In this document: piece after piece, positions 1-12,829 of the stretch | Position numbering within the stretch: position 1 is the stretch's first letter | Layout of the letters: the number at the start of each line of letters is the position of its first letter | NCBI RefSeq assembly: GCF_007570865.1 | Contig: NZ_VLPS01000001.1 | Coordinates: 496,001 to 560,000, forward strand | Direction of reading: 5' to 3' | Origin: Atlantibacter subterraneus | Lineage (GTDB): Bacteria; Pseudomonadota; Gammaproteobacteria; Enterobacterales; Enterobacteriaceae | Length of the DNA stretch: 64,000 nt | Made by a program: the position numbers and the translations under genes | Notes under the pieces: model-generated | What the model was told of the DNA's origin: nothing | Databases searched by the model: none | Seen by the model: the letters and a program-made list of their open reading frames with translations, nothing else

Positions 1-4069
<4,069 letters not shown>

Positions 4070-4084
4070 ACTGTTCTGCAATGT

Positions 4085-4115
4085 AAAAAGCCGGCCACCA
4101 GGGCCGGCTTTTTTA
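4085..4115 (+). terminator. Rho-independent terminator of opgGH
   Basis: A GC-rich stem (AAGCCGGCC paired with GGCCGGCTT) with a short ACCAG-type loop is followed by a run of T. It lies 16 bases after the opgH stop and closes the opgGH operon. Confidence 0.9.
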
Positions 4116-4141
4116 TCCCTAAGACTGACAGGAATTATTGA

Positions 4142-4369
4142 ATGCGCGCTGTTGTTATCATTCTGGCCGCGCTGCTGTTAAGCGGCTGCGGCAGCATTAT
4201 TAGCCGAACCATACCCGGACAGGGGCACGGCAACCAGTATTATCCCGGCGTACAGTGGGATGTCAGAGACTCTGCGTGGCGGTACGTTACCGTGCTCGAT
4301 CTGCCGTTTTCGCTGGTATTCGATACCCTGCTACTGCCGATTGATGCGAGTCACGGCCCGTACGAATAA
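4142..4369 (+). CDS. yceK: YceK family lipoprotein (DUF1375)
   Basis: Small predicted outer-membrane or periplasmic lipoprotein of 75 residues, the same length as E. coli YceK. A short hydrophobic signal ends in the lipobox L13-S-G-C16, so Cys16 would be lipidated. The rest is short and polar with a conserved DLPFSLVFDTLLLPID stretch. The gene has its own upstream terminator boundary and is convergent with msyB, whose stop is one base away. No function is established for this family. The start is supported by the AGGAATT just before the ATG. Confidence 0.9.
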   Translation: MRAVVIILAALLLSGCGSIISRTIPGQGHGNQYYPGVQWDVRDSAWRYVTVLDLPFSLVFDTLLLPIDASHGPYE

Positions 4370-4370
4370 C

Positions 4371-4745
4371 CTAGCGTTCGTCCCACTCGTCCGCTGCTGC
4401 CCGGCCTTCCTCGGTATCCAGCGGCGGTTCCAGCTGGAATTCACCCTCATCCCATTCGTGGAGGGTATTTTCCTCCAGCCACTCCTGGCGCAGCTCGATT
4501 TCGTCAAAATCACCGTCAAACACGCTCTGAGCGGCTTCACCGGTTAACACCGGTAGACACTCGCCATCCTCGCTATCGTCGGCAAAAAACTCAGCCTGCC
4601 ACATAATATCGCCATCCTGCAGGATGTATTTCTGGATATTAAGCTGCTGTATGTTTGCCTCGTCTTCAGCGATCCCGGGATTATCCGCAAGGAACTCTTC
4701 GCGAGCGGCGTCAATGGCTTCTTCAAGTGTGGCGTACATAGACAT
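4371..4745 (-). CDS. msyB: Acidic protein MsyB
   Basis: Very acidic 124-residue cytosolic protein, the same length as E. coli MsyB and nearly identical in its last 30 residues (HEWDEGEFQLEPP...). In E. coli, extra copies of msyB suppress secY and secA export defects, and expression is RpoS-linked; the molecular role is unclear. There is no signal peptide or membrane segment. An AGGGAG-type ribosome binding site precedes the ATG. In E. coli mdtG lies between msyB and lpxL; here only about 140 bases separate them and mdtG is absent. Confidence 0.95.
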   Translation of the reverse strand: MSMYATLEEAIDAAREEFLADNPGIAEDEANIQQLNIQKYILQDGDIMWQAEFFADDSEDGECLPVLTGEAAQSVFDGDFDEIELRQEWLEENTLHEWDEGEFQLEPPLDTEEGRAAADEWDER

Positions 4746-4855
4746 GGCAATCTCCCTGTGTGCATGGGCTTTTCAGGAAAGAATAGACGAATCTGACAAT
4801 TTGCCAGTATGAATGTGAAATTTTATTGCTGAAATATCAGAGAGTCGCCACAACG

Positions 4856-4877
4856 CGGCGGCAGTTCCCTGCCGCCG
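4856..4877. other. GC-rich hairpin after lpxL
   Basis: A perfect 9-base inverted repeat (CGGCGGCAG / CTGCCGCCG) with a 4-base loop lies just past the lpxL stop. No T run follows on the minus strand, so it may stabilise the mRNA end rather than act as a strong terminator. Confidence 0.55.
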
Positions 4878-4883
4878 GGAGGA

Positions 4884-5804
4884 TCAGTAACGCGAGGGCA
4901 CGCCTTCAGGGCGCGTTTTAAACCGGCGGTGCAACCACATGTACTGCTCCGGAGCCATCATAATGCAGCGCTCCACCACGCCGTTCATCCAGCGAGCGGT
5001 CTCTTCGGCGGTTTCCAGCGGCGGATTGCACTCCGGCTCAAGGATCACCATTTCATACCCTGAGCCATCCGGCTTGCGGCGCGGCACAAACGGCACTACG
5101 CAGGCCCGGGACATTTTCGCCAGCATCCAGGTGCCGGTAGTGGTCGCGGCCTGTTCGACGGCGAAAAACGGCACAAACACGCTGCTGCGCGGGCCGTAAT
5201 CGTGGTCCGGCGCATACCAGATGATGTCGCCGTTTTTCAGCGCCCGCACCATGCCTTTGAGATCTTTGCGATCGATCATCGCCTTATTGGAACGCATCCG
5301 CCCCCAGGTTTGCAGCCAGTCGAGCAGGGGATTGTCGTTGGGGCGATACACACCGATACCCGGGTTATGGATCCCGAAAATCCGCGCGCCCAGTTCCAGC
5401 GTCAGAAAGTGAACGCCAATCAGCAGCACGCCTTTACCCTGATCCTGCACCGCTTTGATATGCTCGGTGCCGGACACATCGAACCAGCGTTCAACGCGCC
5501 AGGTGGGCCAGAACCAGGCCATACCGGTTTCCATCAGGCCCATGCCGACCGATTCAAAGTTTTTCACCACCATCTGATGGCGTTCCGCGTCCGATTTTTC
5601 CGGGAAGCACAGCTCAAGGTTACGGTACGCAATGCGCGCACGGCGCTTCATAAAGCGCATCGCCAGGCGGCCTATACCGCAGCCGAGGCGATAAATCACC
5701 GGGTAGGGCAGCAGAACCACCAGCCAGAGCACACCAATGCCCAGCCAGTTCAGCCAGAAACGGGGATGAAGCAGACGACGCGAGAATGTGGGTAATTGAG
5801 TCAT
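4884..5804 (-). CDS. lpxL: Lipid A biosynthesis lauroyl acyltransferase LpxL
   Basis: Transfers a lauroyl group from acyl-ACP to Kdo2-lipid IVA in late lipid A synthesis, at the inner membrane. The start at 5804 gives 306 residues, the same as E. coli LpxL, with AGGAAATTC before the ATG; an upstream ATG at 5822 would add six residues that contain this binding site. A hydrophobic N-terminal helix lies at about residues 20-37, and the HX4E catalytic dyad is H132/E137 (HFLTLE). The C-terminus ([14 protein letters not shown]) is identical to E. coli as remembered. The paralogue LpxP is the main alternative, but the position favours LpxL. Confidence 0.95.
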   Translation of the reverse strand: MTQLPTFSRRLLHPRFWLNWLGIGVLWLVVLLPYPVIYRLGCGIGRLAMRFMKRRARIAYRNLELCFPEKSDAERHQMVVKNFESVGMGLMETGMAWFWPTWRVERWFDVSGTEHIKAVQDQGKGVLLIGVHFLTLELGARIFGIHNPGIGVYRPNDNPLLDWLQTWGRMRSNKAMIDRKDLKGMVRALKNGDIIWYAPDHDYGPRSSVFVPFFAVEQAATTTGTWMLAKMSRACVVPFVPRRKPDGSGYEMVILEPECNPPLETAEETARWMNGVVERCIMMAPEQYMWLHRRFKTRPEGVPSRY

Positions 5805-6018
5805 GAATTTCCTGAATGACAAATCGAGAAACTATAGCGCCTATTGTGGCATTAATTTTTCCCGGGGCCAAAAATCTCAGAGAGTTAGCCGGGGATGCCG
5901 TTGGGTTTGTTGAAATAAGGGTGCAAATGTAGCGCAGATTGTGTGGATGTAAATTAGTGTTAAATGCTATATCATGCCGCGCGATAAATTTCCCTTACCG
6001 ATTGCAGGAACGAACACC

Positions 6019-7068
6019 ATGCCAGTGTTGCATAACCGCATTTCGAATGAGGAACTCAGGGCGCGTATGCTGGCGGAAACCGAGCCGCGCACCACAGTCT
6101 CATTCTATAAATATTTCACCATCGTTAATCCTCAGGCCACCCGCGACGCGCTGTACCAGGCGTTTGTTGAGCTGAAGGTATTTGGCCGCGTTTATCTCGC
6201 CAACGAGGGGATTAACGCCCAGATTAGCGTGCCGGCCAGCAACCTTGAGGCGTTGCGCGAACTACTGTACGGTTTTGATCCGGCGCTCAACGGCCTACGG
6301 TTGAATATCGCGGTGGATGATGACGGGAAATCGTTTTGGGTGCTGCGGATGAAAGTGCGCGACCGTATCGTGGCTGACGGCATTGACGATCCGCAGTTTG
6401 ATGCCAGCGACGTCGGCGAGTACCTGAAAGCCGCTGAAGTGAACGCCATGCTCGACGATCCAGACGCGGTGTTTATCGATATGCGTAACCACTATGAGTA
6501 CGAAGTGGGCCATTTCGAGAATGCGCTGGAAATCCCCGCAGACACCTTCCGCGAGCAGTTGCCGAAAGCCGTCGAGATGATGGAAGCGCATAAAGATAAA
6601 AAAATCGTCATGTACTGCACCGGCGGCATTCGCTGTGAAAAAGCCAGCGCCTGGATGCGCCATAACGGCTTTAAGCAGGTCTGGCATATTGAGGGCGGGA
6701 TCATTGAATATGCCCGTCGCGCCCGCGAGCAGGGGCTGCCGGTGCGTTTCGTCGGCAAAAACTTTGTGTTTGATGAGCGAATGGGCGAGCGGATTAGCAA
6801 CGACGTGATTGCACATTGCCACCAGTGCGGCGCGCCGTGCGATACCCATACCAACTGCAAGAACGACGGCTGCCATCTGCTGTTTATTCAGTGCCCGACG
6901 TGCACCGAGAAATTCAACGGTTGCTGTAGCGAGAAATGCCAGCACGAACTGGCGTTACCGGAAGAGCAGCAGCGTCAACTGCGTGCAGGGCGGGAAAACG
7001 GCGCGAAAATTTTTAATAAATCCCGGGGACGGTTGAATACTAAACTGGGCATTCCTGACCCCGAGTGA
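6019..7068 (+). CDS. trhO: tRNA uridine(34) hydroxylase TrhO (YceA, rhodanese family)
   Basis: Oxygen-dependent hydroxylase that contributes to 5-hydroxyuridine at the tRNA wobble position. The ATG at 6019 (MPVLHNR), after AGGAACGAACACC, matches the E. coli start and gives 349 residues (E. coli 350); an upstream ATG at 5974 adds 15 unconserved residues. The N-terminal ferredoxin-like domain is followed by a rhodanese domain with active-site Cys200 in YCTGGIRC and Cys206. A cysteine-rich segment near residues 265-310 and a basic C-terminus end the protein. It is divergent from lpxL and convergent with yceI. Confidence 0.95.
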   Translation: MPVLHNRISNEELRARMLAETEPRTTVSFYKYFTIVNPQATRDALYQAFVELKVFGRVYLANEGINAQISVPASNLEALRELLYGFDPALNGLRLNIAVDDDGKSFWVLRMKVRDRIVADGIDDPQFDASDVGEYLKAAEVNAMLDDPDAVFIDMRNHYEYEVGHFENALEIPADTFREQLPKAVEMMEAHKDKKIVMYCTGGIRCEKASAWMRHNGFKQVWHIEGGIIEYARRAREQGLPVRFVGKNFVFDERMGERISNDVIAHCHQCGAPCDTHTNCKNDGCHLLFIQCPTCTEKFNGCCSEKCQHELALPEEQQRQLRAGRENGAKIFNKSRGRLNTKLGIPDPE

Positions 7069-7074
7069 CCTTTC

Positions 7075-7098
7075 CCCTCGCGGCACCCGCCGCGAGGG
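7075..7098. terminator. Hairpin between convergent trhO and yceI
   Basis: A 10-base perfect inverted repeat (CCCTCGCGGC / GCCGCGAGGG) with a 4-base loop sits between two converging genes. It lacks a clear T run on either strand, so its action as a bidirectional terminator is inferred from position. Confidence 0.5.
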
Positions 7099-7104
7099 AA
7101 CCGG

Positions 7105-7680
7105 TTATTTCTTCTGTACGCCTTCTACAGAGATAATCAGCTCAACATCCTGAGACGCCGGGCCCAGGTCGGTGGTGATATTAAAATCTTTGAGATGAAT
7201 TTTACCGCTGGCCTCAAAGCCTGCGCGCTGGCCGCCCCACGGGTCGCTGCCCTGGCCGATTAATTTAGCATCCAGCGTTACCGGCTTAGTCACGCCGTTG
7301 AGGGTCAGATTGCCGGTAATATCCAGCCCTTCACCGTCTTTTTTCACTTCCGTCGAAGTGAAGGTCGCCTGCGGGAATTTGGCCACATTCAGGAAATCCG
7401 CGCTGCGCAGGTGCTTGTCACGCTCAGCATGATTGGTATCCAGGCTATTCGTGTTGATGGTGACATTCACTTTATCCGCTGCCGGGTTTTTCTCATCAAA
7501 GGTAAATGAGCCGTCGAAATCGCGGAACGTGCCGTACAGCCAGCTGTAACCCAGATGCTGAATGCGGAAATTAACAAAGGCATGCTGGCCCTGTTTGTCG
7601 ATAACGTAATCCGCAGCCACGGCGGAACCGGTGGTAAATAACAGGGCACCCATAGTTAACCCCAGCAGGCTTTTTTTCAT
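7105..7680 (-). CDS. yceI: Periplasmic YceI family protein
   Basis: Periplasmic lipocalin-like protein of 191 residues, the same length as E. coli YceI. Residues 1-22 form a signal peptide ending in AVA, followed by [16 protein letters not shown]. Members of the YceI family bind polyisoprenoid-like amphiphiles in a beta-barrel, and in E. coli the gene responds to high pH and osmotic conditions; the physiological ligand is not settled. It sits just downstream of yceJ on the same strand, as in E. coli, where the two are thought to be co-transcribed. Confidence 0.95.
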   Translation of the reverse strand: MKKSLLGLTMGALLFTTGSAVAADYVIDKQGQHAFVNFRIQHLGYSWLYGTFRDFDGSFTFDEKNPAADKVNVTINTNSLDTNHAERDKHLRSADFLNVAKFPQATFTSTEVKKDGEGLDITGNLTLNGVTKPVTLDAKLIGQGSDPWGGQRAGFEASGKIHLKDFNITTDLGPASQDVELIISVEGVQKK

Positions 7681-7700
7681 TGTCGCTCCTTAGTCCTTAG

Positions 7701-8252
7701 TTATGACGCTTTCCCGAGCATCCGCTTCAGGGTGGCATCTTTATCGATAAAGTGGTGTTTTAACGCGGCAAGCGCGTGTAAGACGGAAAAGATAACTACG
7801 CCCCACGCCAGCCACAGGTGGACCTGACCGGCGAGATCGGCCTGTACGCCCGCATCGCTGAGGGTGGCAGGCACCTCGAACCAGCCAAATACGCTGATGG
7901 GCTTGCCGTCGGCTGTGGAAATCAGGTAACCGCTAATCAGAATGGCGAAAAGCAGCAGATAGAGCAGGGCATGGCCAGCCGCCGCGGCGACGCGGGTAAA
8001 CGCGGAGTAAGTCGCCAGGGCGCGTGGCGGCTTCGAAATCATGCGCCAGACTAAGCGAACCACCATCGCCATCATCAGCAGGATGCCGATGCTTTTATGG
8101 AGCTCAGGGGCGTCGTGGTACCAGCCATCGTAGTAGCTGAGGGTCACCATCCATAAGCCAAGCCCGAACATACCGTAAACGGTAAGGGCGATGGCCCAGT
8201 GTAAAATCACTGAAAGATGTCCGTATCGGGTGGGTGAGTTACGCCACTGCAT
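7701..8252 (-). CDS. yceJ: Cytochrome b561 homologue YceJ
   Basis: Predicted inner-membrane di-heme cytochrome b561, 187 residues (E. coli YceJ 188). The ATG at 8252 (MQWRNSPTRYG) is chosen because it matches the family N-terminus and has AGG nine bases upstream; the frame stays open for 30 more residues without conservation. Four hydrophobic segments carry conserved histidines (LHWAIAL, ELHKSIG, GHALLYL, LHALAALKHH) that suit heme ligation. It probably forms an operon with yceI. The electron partner is unknown. Confidence 0.92.
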   Translation of the reverse strand: MQWRNSPTRYGHLSVILHWAIALTVYGMFGLGLWMVTLSYYDGWYHDAPELHKSIGILLMMAMVVRLVWRMISKPPRALATYSAFTRVAAAAGHALLYLLLFAILISGYLISTADGKPISVFGWFEVPATLSDAGVQADLAGQVHLWLAWGVVIFSVLHALAALKHHFIDKDATLKRMLGKAS

Positions 8253-8486
8253 TGTTGTGCGCCTGTTAAATTTTAAAGTTGCTGCAACAATGGCGTGAGC
8301 GCCAACCAAAAGCAATCCAAAAAAATGGAAGCAGTTCATCAAAGAAATTGAACGACAAAATAATGCTTAGCTAAGGCGTAATTTAGCGTTGTTTTGGCGT
8401 GGAATAACGGCGGAAAAGAGGCGGGAATCGTTAAATTTGCGTCAGTGGTTTGTCAATGTATGTCAATTTTATTGATGACAGACGCG

Positions 8487-8600
8487 TCAGAAAAACCAGA
8501 TCCAGATCAGATCGATAATTGCCAGTAACGACCACAGCACCAGGTAAAGTACCAGATGCTCGCGCACGTTATTGACCAGAAAATGAAACAGCCGACGCAT
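8487..8600 (-). CDS. yceO: Small membrane protein YceO
   Basis: Very small protein of 37 residues ([19 protein letters not shown]...) with one hydrophobic segment near its C-terminus. It resembles E. coli YceO closely and has the same position between yceJ and solA. The start is uncertain: an ATG at 8612 would add MGLT, and neither has a perfect ribosome binding site. The function is unknown; deletion in E. coli has been linked to biofilm and acid phenotypes, which cannot be judged from sequence. Confidence 0.75.
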   Translation of the reverse strand: MRRLFHFLVNNVREHLVLYLVLWSLLAIIDLIWIWFF

Positions 8601-8664
8601 GGTTAAGCCCATTTGAGAAAAGTCAGCGGCATTATACCCGGTTACCGCGCCGTGAGGGGAATTA

Positions 8665-8686
8665 CAAGGGTGGGAGCCCACCCTTG
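8665..8686 (-). terminator. Terminator-like hairpin after solA
   Basis: A perfect 10-base inverted repeat (CAAGGGTGGG / CCCACCCTTG) lies directly after the solA stop on the minus strand, followed by TAATT. It fits a modest intrinsic terminator. Confidence 0.55.
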
Positions 8687-8689
8687 ATA

Positions 8690-9811
8690 TCAGGCATTTT
8701 TAAAGCGGCTCAGGGCGAAAGGCGAAAGATCGAACGGAGAGGCAACGTCTTGCGCAAACTGGCAGGCGATTTCACCCAGCACCGACGCGAACTTAAAGCC
8801 ATGTCCGCTCAGGCCGGTAATCACCAGGGCATTAGGCGCGCCGGGTAGCGTATCGATAATAAAATCCTCATCCGGGGAATTATCATAAGTACAGGCTGCG
8901 CCATACAGACAGCCGCCAATACCCGGGAGGATATGCCGTAAGAACGGGAAAGCCTCTGCGCCATCGGTATGCACCGCGCCGAAAGGTTTACGTTGTTCAG
9001 GCTCGCTAATGATTTGTCCGCCGTTGTGCTTGCCGATTTTCAGCTCGTTATTGTCTGCGGGGAAACCATAAAACTGATCGCCATTGGGCAATTCGCCGGT
9101 AAACGCCGGAAAACGGTTATTGGTGCTGTAACGACCATCGGCCTGATACCAGGCGAATATCTTGCGCACCGCGGTAATGGGAAGCTCAGGGACCAGCCGC
9201 TTCACCCAGGTTCCGGCGCTCAACAGCAGTTTGCGGCCGCGAAAGGTACCTTCAGACGTATCGATACTGACGCCGTCCGCATCGGCGTGAATGGCCTGTA
9301 CCGGGCAATTAAACAGCTGGGCGCAGCCCGCTTGTTCTGCCAGACGTATCCAGGCGGCGATAGCGGTTTCGCTGTGCAGCACGCCGGAATTGGGTTCGAA
9401 CAGGCCGATAAAATCCGCCGGGACGGTGATTTCAGGCCAGCGGGCCATCAGCGCGGCAGCGTCGAGTTTTTCCAGCGTCAGGCTGAACTGCTGCGCGCTT
9501 TGCGCTACGTTCGACAGAAATTCGGAATGCGCTGGCCCAAGATTCAACACGCCGCTGCGGGTAAAGATTTTCTCGCCGCTTAGCTGCTGGAGTTCATCCC
9601 ACAGCGCTTGCGCCCGCAGCACCAGCGGGACGTACTTTTCACCTTCGCCATAGGCATGACGGATAAGGCGTGATTCACCGTGATGGCTGCCTTCTTTATG
9701 CGGTGGATGAGCCGAATCGGTCATTAATACCTTCAGCCCCGCACGGGTGGCGTAATACCCGGCAGCGGCACCCACGGACCCGCTGCCAACAATAATGAGA
9801 TCGTACTCCAT
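8690..9811 (-). CDS. solA: N-methyl-L-tryptophan oxidase SolA
   Basis: Flavoprotein of the monomeric sarcosine oxidase family that oxidatively demethylates N-methyl-L-tryptophan and sarcosine. The ATG at 9811 (MEYDLIIVG) has GGAG nine bases upstream and gives 373 residues (E. coli 372); another ATG two codons upstream is too close to that site. The N-terminal Rossmann motif is GSGSVG. The Cys in [14 protein letters not shown] fits the residue that binds FAD covalently in this family. [16 protein letters not shown] is the second conserved block. It stands alone, with a terminator-like hairpin downstream. Confidence 0.94.
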   Translation of the reverse strand: MEYDLIIVGSGSVGAAAGYYATRAGLKVLMTDSAHPPHKEGSHHGESRLIRHAYGEGEKYVPLVLRAQALWDELQQLSGEKIFTRSGVLNLGPAHSEFLSNVAQSAQQFSLTLEKLDAAALMARWPEITVPADFIGLFEPNSGVLHSETAIAAWIRLAEQAGCAQLFNCPVQAIHADADGVSIDTSEGTFRGRKLLLSAGTWVKRLVPELPITAVRKIFAWYQADGRYSTNNRFPAFTGELPNGDQFYGFPADNNELKIGKHNGGQIISEPEQRKPFGAVHTDGAEAFPFLRHILPGIGGCLYGAACTYDNSPDEDFIIDTLPGAPNALVITGLSGHGFKFASVLGEIACQFAQDVASPFDLSPFALSRFKNA

Positions 9812-9992
9812 GGACATTTTCTCCATTTGAGTGAAGGGAGTGCAGAGTAAAGAACCTGAGGAAAAGAAACAAGATTTACCCGAATAGTTAACAACCAGAA
9901 TCGCGGGAAATATAACCAAAAGGCAGTGCGGATATGTTTGCGCAACAACGCTTAAGCAAAATTAATATAAGCGGCAGCAATCAGAATATTCA

Positions 9993-10017
9993 TAAAATTA
10001 AGGCACCCGAAGGTGCC
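9993..10017 (-). terminator. Intrinsic terminator of bssS
   Basis: On the minus strand a GGCACC/GGTGCC stem with a TTCG-type loop is followed by TTAATTTT. It lies 22 bases after the bssS stop. Confidence 0.8.
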
Positions 10018-10039
10018 TGTCGATTAAAAGATAAGCAAA

Positions 10040-10294
10040 CTAATGTTTGCGATAATCGTTTTCCTGGTAATCACTGGATTCTATTTTCGCAATGCCAGCT
10101 TCGAGAATCGAAATAAACTGGCGGGCTACGTCGGTGGTAAGCCACAGGGTTTGCCCAACTTCGGTGTCATCTTGATTAGGGCGATTTGGCGATTGATAGT
10201 GCAAACGTAGCATCAGCGCATCGTAGCTATCTACGGTGCTGATATCCCATCCTACAAGGGGATGCGTCTGAATAACTTCATTATTCTTTACCAT
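10040..10294 (-). CDS. bssS: Biofilm regulator BssS
   Basis: Small soluble protein of 84 residues, the same length as E. coli BssS (YceP). In E. coli it affects biofilm formation and links to indole and AI-2 signalling; no enzymatic motif is known. The ATG at 10294 (MVKNNEVIQTHP) has a GGGGG-rich ribosome binding site directly upstream (TAAAGGGGGTTATA). The block THPLVGWDISTVDSYDALMLRLHYQ is highly conserved, while the segment after it (SPNRPNQDD) varies. The gene is monocistronic and ends at an intrinsic terminator. Confidence 0.93.
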   Translation of the reverse strand: MVKNNEVIQTHPLVGWDISTVDSYDALMLRLHYQSPNRPNQDDTEVGQTLWLTTDVARQFISILEAGIAKIESSDYQENDYRKH

Positions 10295-10534
10295 TATAAC
10301 CCCCTTTATCGTGTTTATAGACAACGTCGTTCGAGGTTCAATGCGTCTTTTATTGAAGCAATTTCAGTATATCAGTGGATTAGCGCCGACGTCTAAAAAA
10401 TATATTTTCTGCAACACATTTTTTTAAACGGTGGAATTGTTTGAACAATAAAACGGCAACTTATTCGGATAAATAAGCGTTTGCAACACGGCAATACAGA
10501 TAAAACTGAAAAGAGAATTGCGGTTAAGAGGATA

Positions 10535-10559
10535 ATAAAAAGCCGGGCGGCGAGCCCGG
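10535..10559 (-). terminator. Intrinsic terminator downstream of dinI
   Basis: On the minus strand a CCGGGC/GCCCGG stem is followed by TTTTTATT, about 100 bases after the dinI stop. Confidence 0.85.
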
Positions 10560-10603
10560 AAATGCACAATGAGAGAATACTTTTTTATTTTCGCTATTCG
10601 AAA

Positions 10604-10653
10604 TGCATCAACATACCGCAGCAGAAGTGTGCATAAAGCAGTATGTTGATACA
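10604..10653 (-). other. Long hairpin in the dinI 3' region
   Basis: ATCAACATAC at 10607-10616 pairs perfectly with GTATGTTGAT at 10641-10650; three inner bases extend the stem to 13 pairs with one G-U. It lies between the dinI stop and its terminator, so it belongs to the dinI transcript 3' UTR or to a separate small RNA. Confidence 0.6.
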
Positions 10654-10661
10654 ACACGAAT

Positions 10662-10907
10662 TCAGGGTGAAGAGAACCAGTCGTCAGCGCTTTCCCAGGT
10701 CTCCTGAAGGATCTCGCTGATGCGGTCTTTGTCCTCTTTCGCGCCGCCCAGCACCGAGAGATTATTGGCAGCGGCATAGCGCACGCTGACATGATTTCCG
10801 GTATCCGGAAAAGAATGTTCGATACGGCGCGTCAGTTCTGTGGTCAGCGCGTCAATCGCGCCGGGTGGTAATACGGTGGTTTTGGCTATGGTGACTTCAA
10901 TACGCAT
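10662..10907 (-). CDS. dinI: DNA damage-inducible protein I (RecA modulator)
   Basis: Small acidic protein that binds RecA, stabilises its filament and tunes LexA and UmuD cleavage during SOS. It has 81 residues, the same as E. coli DinI, with MRIEVTIAKT at the start and the acidic C-terminal helix ending TWESADDWFSSP. A consensus LexA box lies 21 bases upstream of the ATG, so SOS control is direct. The gene has its own transcript ending at the hairpin and terminator to its left. Confidence 0.97.
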   Translation of the reverse strand: MRIEVTIAKTTVLPPGAIDALTTELTRRIEHSFPDTGNHVSVRYAAANNLSVLGGAKEDKDRISEILQETWESADDWFSSP

Positions 10908-10928
10908 GATCGCCCCCTGTTATTTATA

Positions 10929-10944
10929 CTGGATATTTATACAG
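10929..10944 (-). promoter_or_regulatory. LexA operator of dinI
   Basis: On the minus strand the site reads CTGTATAAATATCCAG, a CTG-N10-CAG SOS box close to the consensus CTGTATATATATACAG. It lies 22-37 bases upstream of the dinI ATG. Confidence 0.93.
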
Positions 10945-10988
10945 TTATCTTATCCAGGTTGCAACAGGGGGCAGAAAATATTTCTCTG

Positions 10989-12035
10989 TCAGCGTTTTAC
11001 CGACCAGCGCACCGTTTCACCCGCCAGGAACGGAATCAGGGTGTCGTCGCTCAGGGCTATGCTCTGGGCGATAGTTTGCTCCTGTTTGACCAGCGTGATT
11101 TGCGCTTCATTCACCGGCAGGCCATAGAAACGCGGGCCGTTCAGCGAGCAGAACCCTTCGAAATGTTGCAGTGCGTTCATCTCTTCAAACACCGTGGCGT
11201 AGGCGCCCAGGGCGGACGGCGCATTGAAGCAGCCGGCACAGCCGCAGCTGGTCTCTTTTTTATGACGCGCATGAGGTGCGGAGTCGGTGCCGAGGAATAC
11301 CCGGTCGCAGCCGCTGGCGACCAGCTCGCGCAGCGCCTGCTGGTGAACGCTGCGTTTTAAAATAGGCAGGCAATAGAGGTGAGGGCGCACGCCGCCAACC
11401 AGCATATGGTTGCGGTTAAACATCAAATGCTGCGGAGTAATGGTGGCGGCCAGCAGATCGTTGCCGTCGGCGACATACTGGGCGGCGTCTTTGGTGGTGA
11501 TATGTTCAAACACCACTTTCAGGTGGGTCAGGCGCTGGCGCAGTGGCTCCATCACGGTTTCGATAAAGCGCGCTTCCCGGTCGAAAATATCGATATCAGC
11601 GTGGGTCACTTCGCCGTGAACCAGCAGCGGCATGCCGATTTTTTCCATTCGCTCCAGCACCGGCATAATTGCATCAATGCTGGTCACGCCATGGCTGGAG
11701 TTGGTGGTGGCATTGGCCGGATAGAGCTTGGCGGCAGTAAACACGCCTTCGTTAAATCCGCGTTCCAGCTCGTCGGCGTCAAGGGTGTCGGTGAGATAGC
11801 AGGTCATTAATGGTTCGAACGAATGACCGGCCGGTACGGCATCCAGAATACGCTGACGGTAAGCGCGGGCGGCGTCAACCGTGGTCACCGGCGGTGCCAG
11901 GTTGGGCATCACAATCGCGCGGCCATAGGTTTCGCTGGTATAAGGCACCACGATGTTCAGCATTTCGCCATCGCGTAAATGGACGTGCCAGTCGTCTGGG
12001 CGGCGGATGGTTAATTCCTGGGATGATACGGTCAT
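10989..12035 (-). CDS. pyrC: Dihydroorotase PyrC
   Basis: Zinc amidohydrolase that cyclises N-carbamoyl-L-aspartate to dihydroorotate in pyrimidine synthesis. It has 348 residues, the same as E. coli PyrC. The metal ligands H17 and H19 (WHVHLRD), the lysine that becomes carboxylated (AAKLYPA), HGE and FEH histidines, and the catalytic Asp in GTDSAPH are all visible, as is the CGCAGCF cluster. Upstream lie a PurR box and a leader that can pair with the ribosome binding site, both as in E. coli. Confidence 0.97.
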   Translation of the reverse strand: MTVSSQELTIRRPDDWHVHLRDGEMLNIVVPYTSETYGRAIVMPNLAPPVTTVDAARAYRQRILDAVPAGHSFEPLMTCYLTDTLDADELERGFNEGVFTAAKLYPANATTNSSHGVTSIDAIMPVLERMEKIGMPLLVHGEVTHADIDIFDREARFIETVMEPLRQRLTHLKVVFEHITTKDAAQYVADGNDLLAATITPQHLMFNRNHMLVGGVRPHLYCLPILKRSVHQQALRELVASGCDRVFLGTDSAPHARHKKETSCGCAGCFNAPSALGAYATVFEEMNALQHFEGFCSLNGPRFYGLPVNEAQITLVKQEQTIAQSIALSDDTLIPFLAGETVRWSVKR

Positions 12036-12038
12036 GAG

Positions 12039-12095
12039 CGTGCTCCGGCTGGTGGGAAATCAGTCAACAATGGCTGGATTTATGCCGGGCACAAA
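12039..12095 (-). promoter_or_regulatory. pyrC leader with translation-blocking hairpin
   Basis: On the minus strand the early leader contains GCCCGGC (12084-12090), complementary to GCCGGAG (12043-12049), which includes the Shine-Dalgarno bases. In E. coli and Salmonella, pyrimidine-dependent start-site choice decides whether the pairing segment is included, and this layout is conserved. The exact start sites are not determined here. Confidence 0.75.
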
Positions 12096-12101
12096 GGATA
12101 T

Positions 12102-12117
12102 GCGGAAACGTTTTCGT
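12102..12117 (-). promoter_or_regulatory. PurR operator of pyrC
   Basis: On the minus strand the site reads ACGAAAACGTTTCCGC, close to the PurR consensus ACGCAAACGTTTTCNT. It sits at the expected place upstream of pyrC. Confidence 0.85.
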
Positions 12118-12161
12118 TTGCATCCTTTTTATTACGGGGGCGGTGGCTGCCCCCGCTTAGA

Positions 12162-12722
12162 TCAATCGATAAACGGGATAACAATCTCGCCCGGTTTCAC
12201 TTCAATGCCTTTGGCATACTGCTTCGCCAGCGCCTCGCCTTTGGTGCGGTCTTCACTCAACACGTATGCAGGCTGCTGGTTAAAATAGCTTTTTAATGAC
12301 TGGTTAAGATACGGCGTCAGGGTCTTTAATACGCCTTCCATTTTCTGCGGTAGCACCTCTGCGCTGACCACTTCCATATCCTGTAAATAGATCGCCCCCT
12401 GCTCTTTATTAAACGTCGGCAGCGCCTTCAGGGTTAGCTTCATGGTGGCTTTCTGGTCGCCGAACAGCGAGGTTAAATCCAGATTGGCGTCACCGGTCAG
12501 GGTAACTTTATTCGGCTCCTGGCGGCCAATCTGGCTGGAGAGATTCGACAGCACGATATGCGCGTCGGCAATGCCCGGCAGGCCTATGTCTTTAGCAAAG
12601 TTATTGCGCTTCGCCAGCGCCTGGTTGATTTCCTGCTCGGTCACGGTGTATTGGGTTAATTGATTGCAACCTACCACCAGCATCGTCAGTAGCCCGACGA
12701 GTGCGATAACGATTTTTTTCAT
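12162..12722 (-). CDS. yceB: YceB family lipoprotein (DUF1439)
   Basis: Predicted lipoprotein of 186 residues, the same as E. coli YceB. The ATG at 12722 has GAGGAACTCT upstream; the frame runs 16 residues further without conservation. The signal peptide ends in lipobox V16-V-G-C19. The mature part (NQLTQYTVTEQEINQALAKRNNF...) resembles the DUF1439 fold, related to lipid-binding TULIP-like proteins, so lipid or envelope handling is a reasonable but unproved role. It is the gene after grxB on the same strand. Confidence 0.93.
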   Translation of the reverse strand: MKKIVIALVGLLTMLVVGCNQLTQYTVTEQEINQALAKRNNFAKDIGLPGIADAHIVLSNLSSQIGRQEPNKVTLTGDANLDLTSLFGDQKATMKLTLKALPTFNKEQGAIYLQDMEVVSAEVLPQKMEGVLKTLTPYLNQSLKSYFNQQPAYVLSEDRTKGEALAKQYAKGIEVKPGEIVIPFID

Positions 12723-12794
12723 AGAGTTCCTCAGCGTTACGCCATCCTTAATCCCGGCAGCATCGCGCACTGAGGTGGAAAATAACAGGGGAAA

Positions 12795-12823
12795 AAACTG
12801 AAACGCCGGCGCGTCGCGCCGGC
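12795..12823 (-). terminator. Terminator downstream of grxB
   Basis: An 8-base perfect stem (GCCGGCGC / GCGCCGGC) with a 3-base loop is followed on the minus strand by GTTTCAGTTTTTT, directly after the grxB stop. Confidence 0.65.
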
Positions 12824-12829
12824 TCAGGC

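Larger units (their letters stand above)
10295..10661. other. bssS-dinI intergenic region
   Basis: A 367-base AT-rich stretch without a convincing gene. Its left part should hold the bssS promoter on the minus strand. Its right part is the dinI 3' end, with a long hairpin at 10604-10653 and a strong terminator at 10535-10559. Confidence 0.7.

Noticed and set aside
4260-4547. Plus-strand frame across the yceK end and msyB
   Set aside because: It is the shadow of two well-supported genes and has no start signal.
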